A stretch of DNA of 5,299 nucleotides, from NCBI GenBank assembly GCA_021801545.1, contig JAJYXX010000324.1:1-5299 (forward strand). Reading direction: 5' to 3'. Of this stretch, positions 1 through 5,294 are shown piece by piece. Numbering within the stretch: the first letter of the stretch is position 1; every line of letters starts with the position of its first letter. The notes beneath the pieces are model-generated. The model did no database searches, was not told the origin of the DNA, and saw nothing but the letters and a program-made list of their open reading frames with translations. The DNA is from Chloroflexota bacterium (lineage in GTDB: Bacteria; Chloroflexota; Limnocylindria; Limnocylindrales; CSP1-4). A program made the position numbers and the translations under genes.

Positions 1-1301
1 GGGGCAGGCCGGTGATCGTCGGCGGCGGCGGCCCGAACGACCGCGGCGTCGTGAGCACCGCCAGCTACGAGGCGCGCCGGTTCGGGGTCCGATCCGCGAT
101 GCCGCTGCGGACGGCGGCAGCCCTCTGCCCCGAGGCGGTCTTCCTGCCCGTCGACGGGGCGAAGTACCAGGCCGTGAGCCGCCAGGTGATGGCGATCCTG
201 CGCCGGTTCACGCCGCTCGTCGAGCCGGTCTCGATCGACGAGGCGTTTCTCGACGTCACCGGCTCCCGCGAGCTGTTCGGGGACGGGACGCAGATCGCGC
301 GCCGGATCAAGGACGCGATCCAGGCCGAGACGGGGCTGACGGCCTCGGTCGGGGTGGCCGCCACGAAGCTGGTTGCCAAGGTGGCCTCCGACCTCCGCAA
401 GCCGGACGGCCTCGTCGTCGTCCCGCCCGGCGAGGAGGCGTCGTTCCTCGCCCCGCTCCCGATCGCCCGCCTGTGGGGCGTGGGACCGCAGACGGCGGCG
501 GCGCTCCGCGAGTACGGTGTGACGACGATCGGCGACCTGGCGGCGCTCCCGGTCGACCTCCTCGTCCGGCGGTTCGGGCGGCACGGGGCGGCCCTCCACG
601 AGCGCGCCCAGGGCATCGACCCCGAGCTCGTCGGCGGCGGCGAGCCGGCGAAGTCGATCGGCCACGAGCACACGTTCGAGGTCGACACCGGTGACGTCGA
701 GACGATCGAGCGGACGCTCCTGGCGATGGCCGACGGTGTGGCCGGCCGGCTCCGCGCGTCGGGCCTGAAGGCGGGCACGATCACGGTGAAAGTCCGTGAC
801 TCGTCGTTCCGGACGATCACCCGGCAGCGGACGCTGGCGACGCCGACCGACCTGACCGAGCCGATCTGGCAGGCGGCCCTCGAGCTTGCCCGGCCCGAGA
901 TTCGTGCCATCCGGGTCCGGCTGATCGGGATCACCGCGTCGGGTCTGGGCGACCGCGAGCAGCTGCCGCTGTTCGAAGCGGAGGACGGGCGTCGGCGGCG
1001 GGTGGTCGAGGCGGCCGACCGGATCCGCCGACGGTACGGCGAACGGTCGGTGACGCGAGCCCGGCTGCTCGGGACGGGCCTACCGGCGCCGTTCGAGCAC
1101 GATCCGCTGACGGCGCCCGAACGGCGGGGGGCGCCCGAACGGCGGGGGGCGGCTGGGCCGGGTGGGGATGATGCGCCGGGCGCGGGCAGGAACTCGGGCG
1201 GCGTTCCGGGTCGTGACGAGAGCGCGGATTTCGGCAGGGGCGCAGGTCGTGACAACCAAGGTGACACGGACCCGATCGAAGGTTCCCCTGACGACGCTTG
1301 A
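1..1301 (+). CDS. dinB: DNA polymerase IV (Y-family), 5' end missing
   Basis: Error-prone translesion DNA polymerase that extends primers past lesions and binds the sliding clamp. The frame is open from base 3 (reading G-R-P-V-I-V-G-G), which aligns near residue 26-28 of typical Pol IV. About 25 N-terminal residues, including the first catalytic Asp and the steric-gate residue, lie outside the window; the GTG at 12 is not a credible start. Visible parts in order: YEARRFGVRSAMP finger/palm region (about 66-104), catalytic SIDEAFLD (231-254), ASVGVAATKLVAKVASD palm segment, thumb helix-hairpin-helix LWGVGP (from 471), little-finger domain beginning near KSIGHEHTF (about 650), and a clamp-binding pentapeptide QLPLF (960-974). 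After it come a helix ending VTRARLLG and then roughly 70 residues of Gly/Pro/Arg/Asp-rich, probably disordered tail. The tail is longer than usual and contains a tandem duplication. Family assignment is secure; any SOS control of dinB itself lies upstream of the window. Confidence 0.95.
   Translation, partial: GRPVIVGGGGPNDRGVVSTASYEARRFGVRSAMPLRTAAALCPEAVFLPVDGAKYQAVSRQVMAILRRFTPLVEPVSIDEAFLDVTGSRELFGDGTQIARRIKDAIQAETGLTASVGVAATKLVAKVASDLRKPDGLVVVPPGEEASFLAPLPIARLWGVGPQTAAALREYGVTTIGDLAALPVDLLVRRFGRHGAALHERAQGIDPELVGGGEPAKSIGHEHTFEVDTGDVETIERTLLAMADGVAGRLRASGLKAGTITVKVRDSSFRTITRQRTLATPTDLTEPIWQAALELARPEIRAIRVRLIGITASGLGDREQLPLFEAEDGRRRRVVEAADRIRRRYGERSVTRARLLGTGLPAPFEHDPLTAPERRGAPERRGAAGPGGDDAPGAGRNSGGVPGRDESADFGRGAGRDNQGDTDPIEGSPDDA
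1113..1148 (+). repeat. 18-bp tandem duplication in dinB tail
   Basis: Two adjacent identical 18-base units (1113-1130 and 1131-1148) read gcgcccgaacggcggggg. They are in frame and encode APERRG twice inside the low-complexity C-terminal tail of DNA polymerase IV. Because the unit is a multiple of three, copy-number change would not disrupt the frame. It is probably a recent slippage duplication. Confidence 0.9.
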
Positions 1302-1327
1302 CATCGAACGCCTGTTCGGTCTAGCCT
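1298..1327 (+). promoter_or_regulatory. Promoter of the small SOS gene
   Basis: A perfect -35 hexamer TTGACA (1298-1303) overlaps the dinB stop codon TGA (1299-1301). A weak -10 candidate TAGCCT lies at 1322-1327 (18-base spacer); TCTAGC at 1320-1325 (16-base spacer) is an alternative. Transcription would start near 1333-1336, leaving a leader of about 70 bases before the ATG at 1407. The strong -35 combined with operators that block the spacer fits a tightly repressed, inducible promoter. The -10 assignment is tentative. Confidence 0.7.
1305..1318 (+). promoter_or_regulatory. LexA (SOS) box 1
   Basis: CGAACGCCTGTTCG contains the perfect dyad GAAC-N4-GTTC and matches 13 of 14 positions of the Gram-positive LexA/DinR consensus CGAACRNRYGTTYG. 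It lies wholly between the -35 and -10 elements of the promoter for the gene at 1407, where bound LexA would exclude RNA polymerase. Location after a Pol IV gene supports the SOS reading. The consensus is known from Bacillus and Actinobacteria; its use in this organism is inferred. Confidence 0.85.
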
Positions 1328-1338
1328 CTCGTCACAAC

Positions 1339-1352
1339 CGAACGGACGTTCT
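1339..1352 (+). promoter_or_regulatory. LexA (SOS) box 2
   Basis: CGAACGGACGTTCT is a second perfect GAAC-N4-GTTC dyad, also 13 of 14 against CGAACRNRYGTTYG. It begins 34 bases after the first box and falls just downstream of the predicted transcription start. Two such dyads in 48 bases are very unlikely by chance, since the eight fixed bases are expected well under once in a window of this size at even base composition. A paired-operator arrangement suggests tight or cooperative repression. Confidence 0.82.
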
Positions 1353-1406
1353 GGTCGCCCAGGTGCCCGGGCGCCACGAGGCCACCCCGGAAAGGAGCCG
1401 AGTCGC

Positions 1407-1676
1407 ATGGCGATGATCCGAGTCGAACCCGTCCAGGTCCAGGTCCGGACCGGCTGGTTCGACGGCCGACCGCTCGAGATCACGTGGGGAACGGAGCGCC
1501 TGCCGGTCACGGCGCTCACGCTCGTTCGCCACGAGGACTCCGCCTACCACGTGGCGATCGGGCCACGGACGATCTTCGAGGTCGAAACCCCGCGCGCCCG
1601 GCTGGCGCTCAGCTTCCGGCACCGCTCGCGGCGCTGGACGATCGAGGGCCTCGACGAGGATCGGCCGGCGGCCTGA
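1407..1676 (+). CDS. Small SOS-regulated protein, possibly DUF6504-like
   Basis: An 89-residue protein of unknown function. The ATG at 1407 is chosen because AAAGGAG (1391-1397) sits 9 bases upstream. No signal peptide, membrane segment or cysteine is visible. The pattern of short alternating hydrophobic stretches (PVQVQVRTGWFDGRP, LEITWG, LPVTALTLV, YHVAIG, TIFEVE, LALSFRH) and the closing aromatic-basic stretch RRWTIEGLD suggest a small all-beta or barrel-like fold. This recalls DUF6504-type proteins that, as I remember, are found beside Y-family polymerases in Actinobacteria. The similarity is a recollection of pattern, not an alignment. The gene has its own promoter with two LexA boxes immediately after dinB, so it probably acts in the DNA-damage response, perhaps with Pol IV or on DNA. 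That it is a real gene is well supported by promoter, ribosome binding site and codon use; its function is not. Confidence 0.85.
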   Translation: MAMIRVEPVQVQVRTGWFDGRPLEITWGTERLPVTALTLVRHEDSAYHVAIGPRTIFEVETPRARLALSFRHRSRRWTIEGLDEDRPAA

Positions 1677-1708
1677 CGCCGCGTTCCTCCTCGTCTCCGC
1701 CGCGGGAA

Positions 1709-1746
1709 CGGCTTCGGCCGGTCGGTGCTCCTCCCACTCGACCGGC
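1709..1746 (+). other. Two alternative small hairpins
   Basis: CGGC-TTCG-GCCG (1709-1720) forms a 4-bp stem capped by a stable C(UUCG)G tetraloop. Overlapping it, GCCGGTCG (1717-1724) can pair perfectly with CGACCGGC (1739-1746) across a 14-base loop. The two share bases 1717-1720 and cannot form together. They lie 33-70 bases after the small gene. Such pairs can occur by chance in DNA of this GC content, so function is uncertain. Confidence 0.35.
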
Positions 1747-1750
1747 GACC

Positions 1751-1799
1751 CCGGCAGCGGGGCGGGCGTGCCGGTACGCGCCCGCCCCGCTCCTGCCGG
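1751..1799 (+). terminator. Long GC hairpin, possible terminator
   Basis: CCGGCAG (1751-1757) pairs with CTGCCGG (1793-1799). Inside it, bases 1758-1770 pair with 1777-1789 (13 bp with one G-T wobble) around the 6-base loop CCGGTA; a 3-base CTC bulge interrupts the 3' side. That is about 20 bp of stem, well beyond its surroundings. No T-run follows, so it is not a classical intrinsic terminator. It could end the small-gene transcript in a U-tract-independent way or stabilise its 3' end. Nothing else is recognisable in the gene-free stretch 1677-1885 apart from the neighbouring hairpins and the -10 box at 1873. Confidence 0.45.
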
Positions 1800-1872
1800 C
1801 GGGCGCGTGCGCCGTGCCCTGCATCGCGCACCGGCCCGTCACGCCGGCCCGTCCGCCGCCGCGCGATGCGCC

Positions 1873-1878
1873 TACAAT
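1873..1878 (+). promoter_or_regulatory. -10 box for the folate operon
   Basis: TACAAT differs from TATAAT at one position and stands out in an otherwise G/C-only neighbourhood. Transcription is expected about 7 bases downstream, at 1885-1886, which is the GTG start of fchA. No good -35 hexamer is seen 16-18 bases upstream, where the bases are all G/C except single Ts. The transcript would be leaderless or nearly so. Confidence 0.65.
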
Positions 1879-1885
1879 CCCGGGC

Positions 1886-2572
1886 GTGGAACACGCGATC
1901 GGGTCCGGGCGCTTCCGGGACCTGACGGTCGAGGCATTCGTCGAGCGGCTTGCGTCGTCCGAACCGGTCCCCGGCGGTGGCTCGGCATCGGCGATCGCCG
2001 GCAGCCTGGGGGCGGCGCTCGTGGCGATGGTCGCCGGGCTTTCGGAAGGGCGCGAGCGGTACGCGGCTCACACGGCGACGCACGCCGAGGCGGCCACACT
2101 CGGGCGACGCCTGGCGGACCGGTTCCTCGCCCTCGCCGACGAGGACGCGGCCGCGTACGTGGTCTTCGCTGCGACCTTGAAGCTGCCGCGGGGGACGGAC
2201 GACGAGAAGGCCGCCCGTACGGAGGCACTTCGCTCCGCCGCCCGGGTCGCGGCCGAGGTGCCACTGGCGTGCGTCGAGGCCTGCCTGGAGCTCGTTTCGG
2301 CGACCGAGGCGCTCGCCGGCCGGAGCAACCGGAACGCCTCGAGCGACCTGTCGGTTGCCTCGTACCTCGCCGAGGCCGCGGCCCGGGGCGCGGCTGCGAA
2401 CGTGCTCGTGAACCTGCCGTCCGTCGGCGACGGGTCCTACGCCGCCCAGGTGACCGACCGGATCGCCGCCCTTCTCGGCCGGATCGAGTCGCTCGCCGGT
2501 GCCACGCGCGAGGTGGTCCGGGCCGGGATCGAGCGCGACCCGCTGCCGGCGGGCGGCCTGCTGCGAGCCTGA
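1886..2572 (+). CDS. fchA: Methenyl-THF cyclohydrolase / cyclodeaminase family protein
   Basis: Predicted cytoplasmic enzyme hydrolysing 5,10-methenyl-THF to 10-formyl-THF, of the FTCD cyclodeaminase-like fold. The 228 residues are close to the usual size of stand-alone FchA. Family marks: LTVEAFVERLASSEPVPGGGSASAIAG (residues 13-39, with PGGGS at 29-33), a DEDAAAY...LP segment (85-101), VPLACVEACLELV (125-137), and NRNASSDLSVASYLAEAAARGAAANVLVNL (148-177). The GTG at 1886 is chosen because the family similarity begins right after it, upstream in-frame sequence is Pro/Arg/Ala-rich non-coding-like, and a -10 box lies 7 bases before. No Shine-Dalgarno is present, which is consistent with leaderless translation. 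The family also includes formimidoyl-THF cyclodeaminases of histidine breakdown, but no formiminotransferase domain or histidine gene is near. The folD and fhs neighbours favour cyclohydrolase. folD follows after 33 bases. Confidence 0.88.
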   Translation: MEHAIGSGRFRDLTVEAFVERLASSEPVPGGGSASAIAGSLGAALVAMVAGLSEGRERYAAHTATHAEAATLGRRLADRFLALADEDAAAYVVFAATLKLPRGTDDEKAARTEALRSAARVAAEVPLACVEACLELVSATEALAGRSNRNASSDLSVASYLAEAAARGAAANVLVNLPSVGDGSYAAQVTDRIAALLGRIESLAGATREVVRAGIERDPLPAGGLLRA

Positions 2573-2605
2573 CGGTCCAGGGAATGAGCGCAAAGTGAGA
2601 TCCCG

Positions 2606-3502
2606 ATGAGCGAACCGCGACTCCTCGCGGGGGCCCCGATCGCGGCCGAGATCCGGGCCACGGTGAAGGCGGACGTCGCGGCGTTTCGCCGGCGTCACGG
2701 CTACGTCCCGACCCTCGCCGTCGTCCTCGTCGGCCGCGACGCCCCGTCCGCCGTCTACCTCCAGCAGATCCTCAAGAGCTGCCGGAACGTCGGGGTCGAG
2801 GGGCGCCTGGTCGAGATTCCCGGTCGCGTCTCGGCGGCACGCGTCCGGCGCCGGATCGCCGAGCTGAACGACGACCCGCTCGTCTCGGGGATCATCGTCC
2901 AGATGCCGTTACCGAAGCGGATCCCGCTGAGCACGGTCATCGAGACCCTCGATCCGGCGAAGGACATCGACGGCATCCACCCGCTGAACGCCGGCCTGAT
3001 GACGCTTGGCTACGCCGGGTTCCTGCCGACGACCGCCCAGGCGGCGGTCGAGCTGCTCAAACGCTCGGAGATCGAGATCGCCGGGCGGCCCGCCGTCGTC
3101 GTCGGTCGCTCGAACGTCGTCGGCAAGCCGGTGAGCATCCTTCTCCTGCGCGAGAATGCCACCGTCACGATCTGCCATTCGAAGACACGCGACCTGGCCG
3201 CGATCCTCCGCACCGCCGACATCGTCGTCGTCGCGGTCGGTCGCCCGAGGCTCGTCACCGGCGCGATGCTCAAGCCCGGTGCGGTCGTCGTCGATGTCGG
3301 GATCAATGTCGTCGACGGCAAGCTCGTCGGTGACGTCGATTTCGAGTCCGCGAAAGGCGTCGTCTCGGCGATCACGCCGGTGCCCGGCGGCGTCGGGCCG
3401 GTGACGAACGCGCTCCTGATGACCCACCTCATGCGTGCCGCACATGCCCAGGCCGACCTGCGCCACGCCGGTCACCCGCTCGCGATCGCCGGCGGGGGCT
3501 GA
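2606..3502 (+). CDS. folD: Methylene-THF dehydrogenase (FolD), probably lacking cyclohydrolase
   Basis: FolD oxidises 5,10-methylene-THF to 5,10-methenyl-THF with NAD(P)+ and usually also hydrolyses the product to 10-formyl-THF. The 298 residues match the family's length. N-terminal catalytic domain: LAVVLVGRDAPSAVYLQQILKSC (37-59) with conserved Tyr51, GIIVQMPLP with Gln99, KDIDGIHP with Asp122. NAD(P)-binding domain: VVVGRSNVVGKPVS (164-177), NATVTICHSKT (184-194), ADIVVVAVGRP, and the C-terminal ITPVPGGVGP. Two oddities: the catalytic Lys of YxxxK (Lys54 in E. coli, Lys56 in human) is Ile55, and the PCTPxG motif reads PTTAQA (141-146). Loss of that Lys in the human enzyme is known to remove cyclohydrolase while dehydrogenase can persist, so dehydrogenase-only activity is inferred, with FchA next door filling the gap. 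The start ATG follows the weak purine-rich AAAGTGAGA (2592-2600). fhs begins downstream in the same operon. Confidence 0.95.
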   Translation: MSEPRLLAGAPIAAEIRATVKADVAAFRRRHGYVPTLAVVLVGRDAPSAVYLQQILKSCRNVGVEGRLVEIPGRVSAARVRRRIAELNDDPLVSGIIVQMPLPKRIPLSTVIETLDPAKDIDGIHPLNAGLMTLGYAGFLPTTAQAAVELLKRSEIEIAGRPAVVVGRSNVVGKPVSILLLRENATVTICHSKTRDLAAILRTADIVVVAVGRPRLVTGAMLKPGAVVVDVGINVVDGKLVGDVDFESAKGVVSAITPVPGGVGPVTNALLMTHLMRAAHAQADLRHAGHPLAIAGGG

Positions 3503-3536
3503 CGGTGCGATCGAAGCGAGCCGAACGCCCCACCCG

Positions 3537-3543
3537 AAGGAGG
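3537..3543 (+). promoter_or_regulatory. Strong Shine-Dalgarno serving the leader ORF
   Basis: AAGGAGG is the best ribosome binding site in the window. It is 5 bases before the ATG at 3549 but 31 bases before the fhs ATG at 3575 and 22 before the in-frame GTG at 3566. It is therefore positioned for the 9-codon ORF and not for direct initiation at fhs. Confidence 0.8.
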
Positions 3544-3548
3544 CCCCG

Positions 3549-3578
3549 ATGCACAGCTCCAGGGCGTGCGCCCGATGA
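3549..3578 (+). CDS. 9-residue leader peptide overlapping fhs start
   Basis: ATG at 3549, with AAGGAGG 5 bases upstream, opens a 9-codon frame MHSSRACAR that stops at TGA 3576-3578. The stop overlaps the fhs ATG (3575-3577) as ATGA, a typical translational-coupling junction. A small hairpin GGGC-GTGC-GCCC (3562-3573) lies within it just before the fhs start and would be opened by a ribosome translating the leader. The peptide has two adjacent Ser codons and one Cys, no run of a single amino acid, and resembles no leader I recognise. Alternative: a one-base sequence error would fuse this start to fhs as a short N-terminal extension. Confidence 0.5.
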   Translation: MHSSRACAR

Positions 3579-5290
3579 GCGGCTCCCCGTTCCCGTCCGA
3601 CCTGCAGATCGCCCGCTCGGTCACGCCCCGCCCGATCGCCGACGTCGCCCGCGACCTCGGCCTCCGCGACGACGAGATCGAGCTGTACGGCCCGACGAAG
3701 GCGAAGGTGAGCCTGGAGGCGATCCGCCGCCTGGAGGCGACGAACCCGCGCGGCAAGTACGTGCTCGTGACGGCGATCAGCCCGACGCCCCTCGGCGAGG
3801 GCAAGACGACGACGACGGTCGGCCTCGCCCAGGGCCTCGGGCAGATCGGTCACCGGGCGGCGGTCGCGATCCGCCAGCCGTCGCTCGGGCCGGTGTTCGG
3901 GATCAAGGGCGGGGCGGCCGGGGGCGGCTACTCGCAGGTCATCCCGATGGAGGACTTCAACCTCCATCTCACCGGCGACATCCACGCGATCGGGGCCGCC
4001 CACAACCTCGCCGCCGCCTTCCTCGACAACCATCTCCACCACCGGAACGCGCTCGGTATCGACCCGCTGTCGATCACCTGGCCGCGCGTCGTCGACATCA
4101 GCGACCGGGCCATCCGCCGGGCGGTGATCGGCCTGGGCGGGCGCGAGAACGGGGTCCCGCGCGAGACGGAATGGCAGATCACCGTCGCCTCGGAGGTGAT
4201 GGCCGTCCTCGCCCTCGCCTCGGACCTCCACGATCTGCGGGCGCGGCTCGGTCGGATCGTCCTCGCCCAGACGTACGACGGGCAGCCGGTGACCGCCGAG
4301 GACCTGAAGGTCGCCGGCGCGATGACCGTCCTGCTCCGCGACGCCCTGAAGCCGAACCTCCTCCAGACGCTCGAGGGCGGGCCGGCGTTCGTCCACGCCG
4401 GGCCGTTCGCCAACATCGCCCACGGCAACAACTCCGTCCTCGCCGACCGGCTCGCCCTCGTCACGAACGAGATCGTCTGCACGGAGGCCGGCTTCGGCGC
4501 CGACATGGGGGCCGAGAAGTTCTTCAACATCAAGTGCCGCCAGTCCGGGCTGACGCCCGACGCGGCCGTCGTCGTGGCCACGATCCGGGCCCTGAAGATG
4601 CACGGTGGCGTCGGTCGGATCGTGGCCGGCAAGCCGCTCGACCCGGCGCTCCTCGAGGAGAACGTGGACGCCGTCCGGGCGGGCGCCGCGAACCTGGCCA
4701 AGCAGATCGAGAACGTGACGGTCTTTGGCGTCCCGGTCGTCGTGGCGATCAACTACTTCCCGACCGACACGCCGGCCGAGATCGCGGCAGTCCGCCAGGT
4801 GGCGCTGGCAGCCGGCGCCCGCGACGCGGTCCTCACGAAGCACTTCGCCGAGGGTGGTCGGGGGGCGATCGACCTCGCCGAGGCGGTCTGGGCGGCGGCA
4901 TCGGAGGGCGCGCCGGGCTTTCGCCTGCTCTACCCGGACGAGGCGAGCCTGCGCGAGAAGGTCGAGACGATCGCGGTCCGGATCTACGGGGCCGCCGGCG
5001 TCGACGAGCTCCCGGTTGCAACGAAGGCGCTCAGCGCTCTCGAGGCCGCCGGTTATGGCCACCTGCCGATCTGCATGGCGAAGACGCAGTACTCACTCAG
5101 CCACGACGCATCGCTGAAGGGTCGTCCGAGCGGCTTCCGCGTGCCGATCCGCGACGTTCGGCTGGCGGCCGGGGCGGGGTTCGTCACCGCGCTTCTCGGC
5201 GAGATGCGGACGATGCCCGGGCTGCCCTCTCGGCCGGGCGGCGAGAACATTGACATCGACGCCGAGGGCAACGTGGTCGGGCTGTTCTGA
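3575..5290 (+). CDS. fhs: Formate-tetrahydrofolate ligase
   Basis: Cytoplasmic enzyme (10-formyl-THF synthetase) joining formate to THF with ATP hydrolysis. It supplies 10-formyl-THF to purine synthesis or, with FchA and FolD, methylene-THF; the set also works in reverse to release formate and ATP. The 571 residues are full length. Visible marks: N-terminal SDLQIARSVTPRPI (8-21), nucleotide-binding PTPLGEGKTTTT (70-81), signature GIKGGAAGGGY (109-119), MEDFNLHLTGDIHAI just after it, FANIAHGNNSVLAD, second signature VATIRALKMHGG (334-345), and the C-terminal ending NIDIDAEGNVVGLF. The ATG at 3575 is preferred over the in-frame GTG at 3566 because it forms an ATGA overlap with the leader ORF and fits the family's N-terminus. 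Neither start has its own well-spaced Shine-Dalgarno. The gene lies 72 bases after the folD stop, in the same direction. Identification is secure; the start is less so. Confidence 0.96.
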   Translation: MSGSPFPSDLQIARSVTPRPIADVARDLGLRDDEIELYGPTKAKVSLEAIRRLEATNPRGKYVLVTAISPTPLGEGKTTTTVGLAQGLGQIGHRAAVAIRQPSLGPVFGIKGGAAGGGYSQVIPMEDFNLHLTGDIHAIGAAHNLAAAFLDNHLHHRNALGIDPLSITWPRVVDISDRAIRRAVIGLGGRENGVPRETEWQITVASEVMAVLALASDLHDLRARLGRIVLAQTYDGQPVTAEDLKVAGAMTVLLRDALKPNLLQTLEGGPAFVHAGPFANIAHGNNSVLADRLALVTNEIVCTEAGFGADMGAEKFFNIKCRQSGLTPDAAVVVATIRALKMHGGVGRIVAGKPLDPALLEENVDAVRAGAANLAKQIENVTVFGVPVVVAINYFPTDTPAEIAAVRQVALAAGARDAVLTKHFAEGGRGAIDLAEAVWAAASEGAPGFRLLYPDEASLREKVETIAVRIYGAAGVDELPVATKALSALEAAGYGHLPICMAKTQYSLSHDASLKGRPSGFRVPIRDVRLAAGAGFVTALLGEMRTMPGLPSRPGGENIDIDAEGNVVGLF

Positions 5291-5294
5291 GGAG
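5291..5294 (+). promoter_or_regulatory. Possible Shine-Dalgarno for a next gene
   Basis: GGAG immediately follows the fhs stop codon, 5 bases before the window ends. It could serve a further operon gene starting just beyond the edge. The motif is too short to be sure. Confidence 0.25.

Noticed and set aside
1162..1416. An 84-codon + strand frame across the dinB end and the LexA boxes
   Set aside because: It has no ribosome binding site, overlaps the dinB tail out of frame, runs through promoter elements, and has no recognisable similarity.
65..1519. A 484-codon open frame on the - strand opposite dinB
   Set aside because: Ser/Arg/Pro-rich translation with no motif. It spans the dinB coding region and the LexA-controlled promoter, so it is a shadow of high GC content.
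1801..1813. GGCGC-GT-GCGCC inverted repeat
   Set aside because: The 2-base loop is too tight for a stable hairpin of this form, and such palindromes are common at this GC content.
1484..1885. Upstream in-frame extension of fchA
   Set aside because: The added residues are Pro/Arg/Ala-rich, overlap the small gene in another frame and the hairpin region, and have no family similarity. The GTG at 1886 fits the family's N-terminus and the -10 box.
1677..1885. THF or other known riboswitch upstream of the folate genes
   Set aside because: I could not find a recognisable conserved core, and the likely transcription start at 1885-1886 would exclude this region from the fchA mRNA.
3566..3574. GTG start for fhs, three codons before the ATG
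   Set aside because: It has no better Shine-Dalgarno spacing (22 bases) and lies inside the small hairpin. The ATG at 3575 forms the ATGA overlap. It remains possible as an alternative.
2909..5062. A 717-codon open frame on the - strand opposite folD and fhs
   Set aside because: Its translation is dominated by Arg, Asp, Gly and Val repeats with no recognisable domain. It runs opposite two clearly conserved enzymes and arises from G/C-biased third positions.
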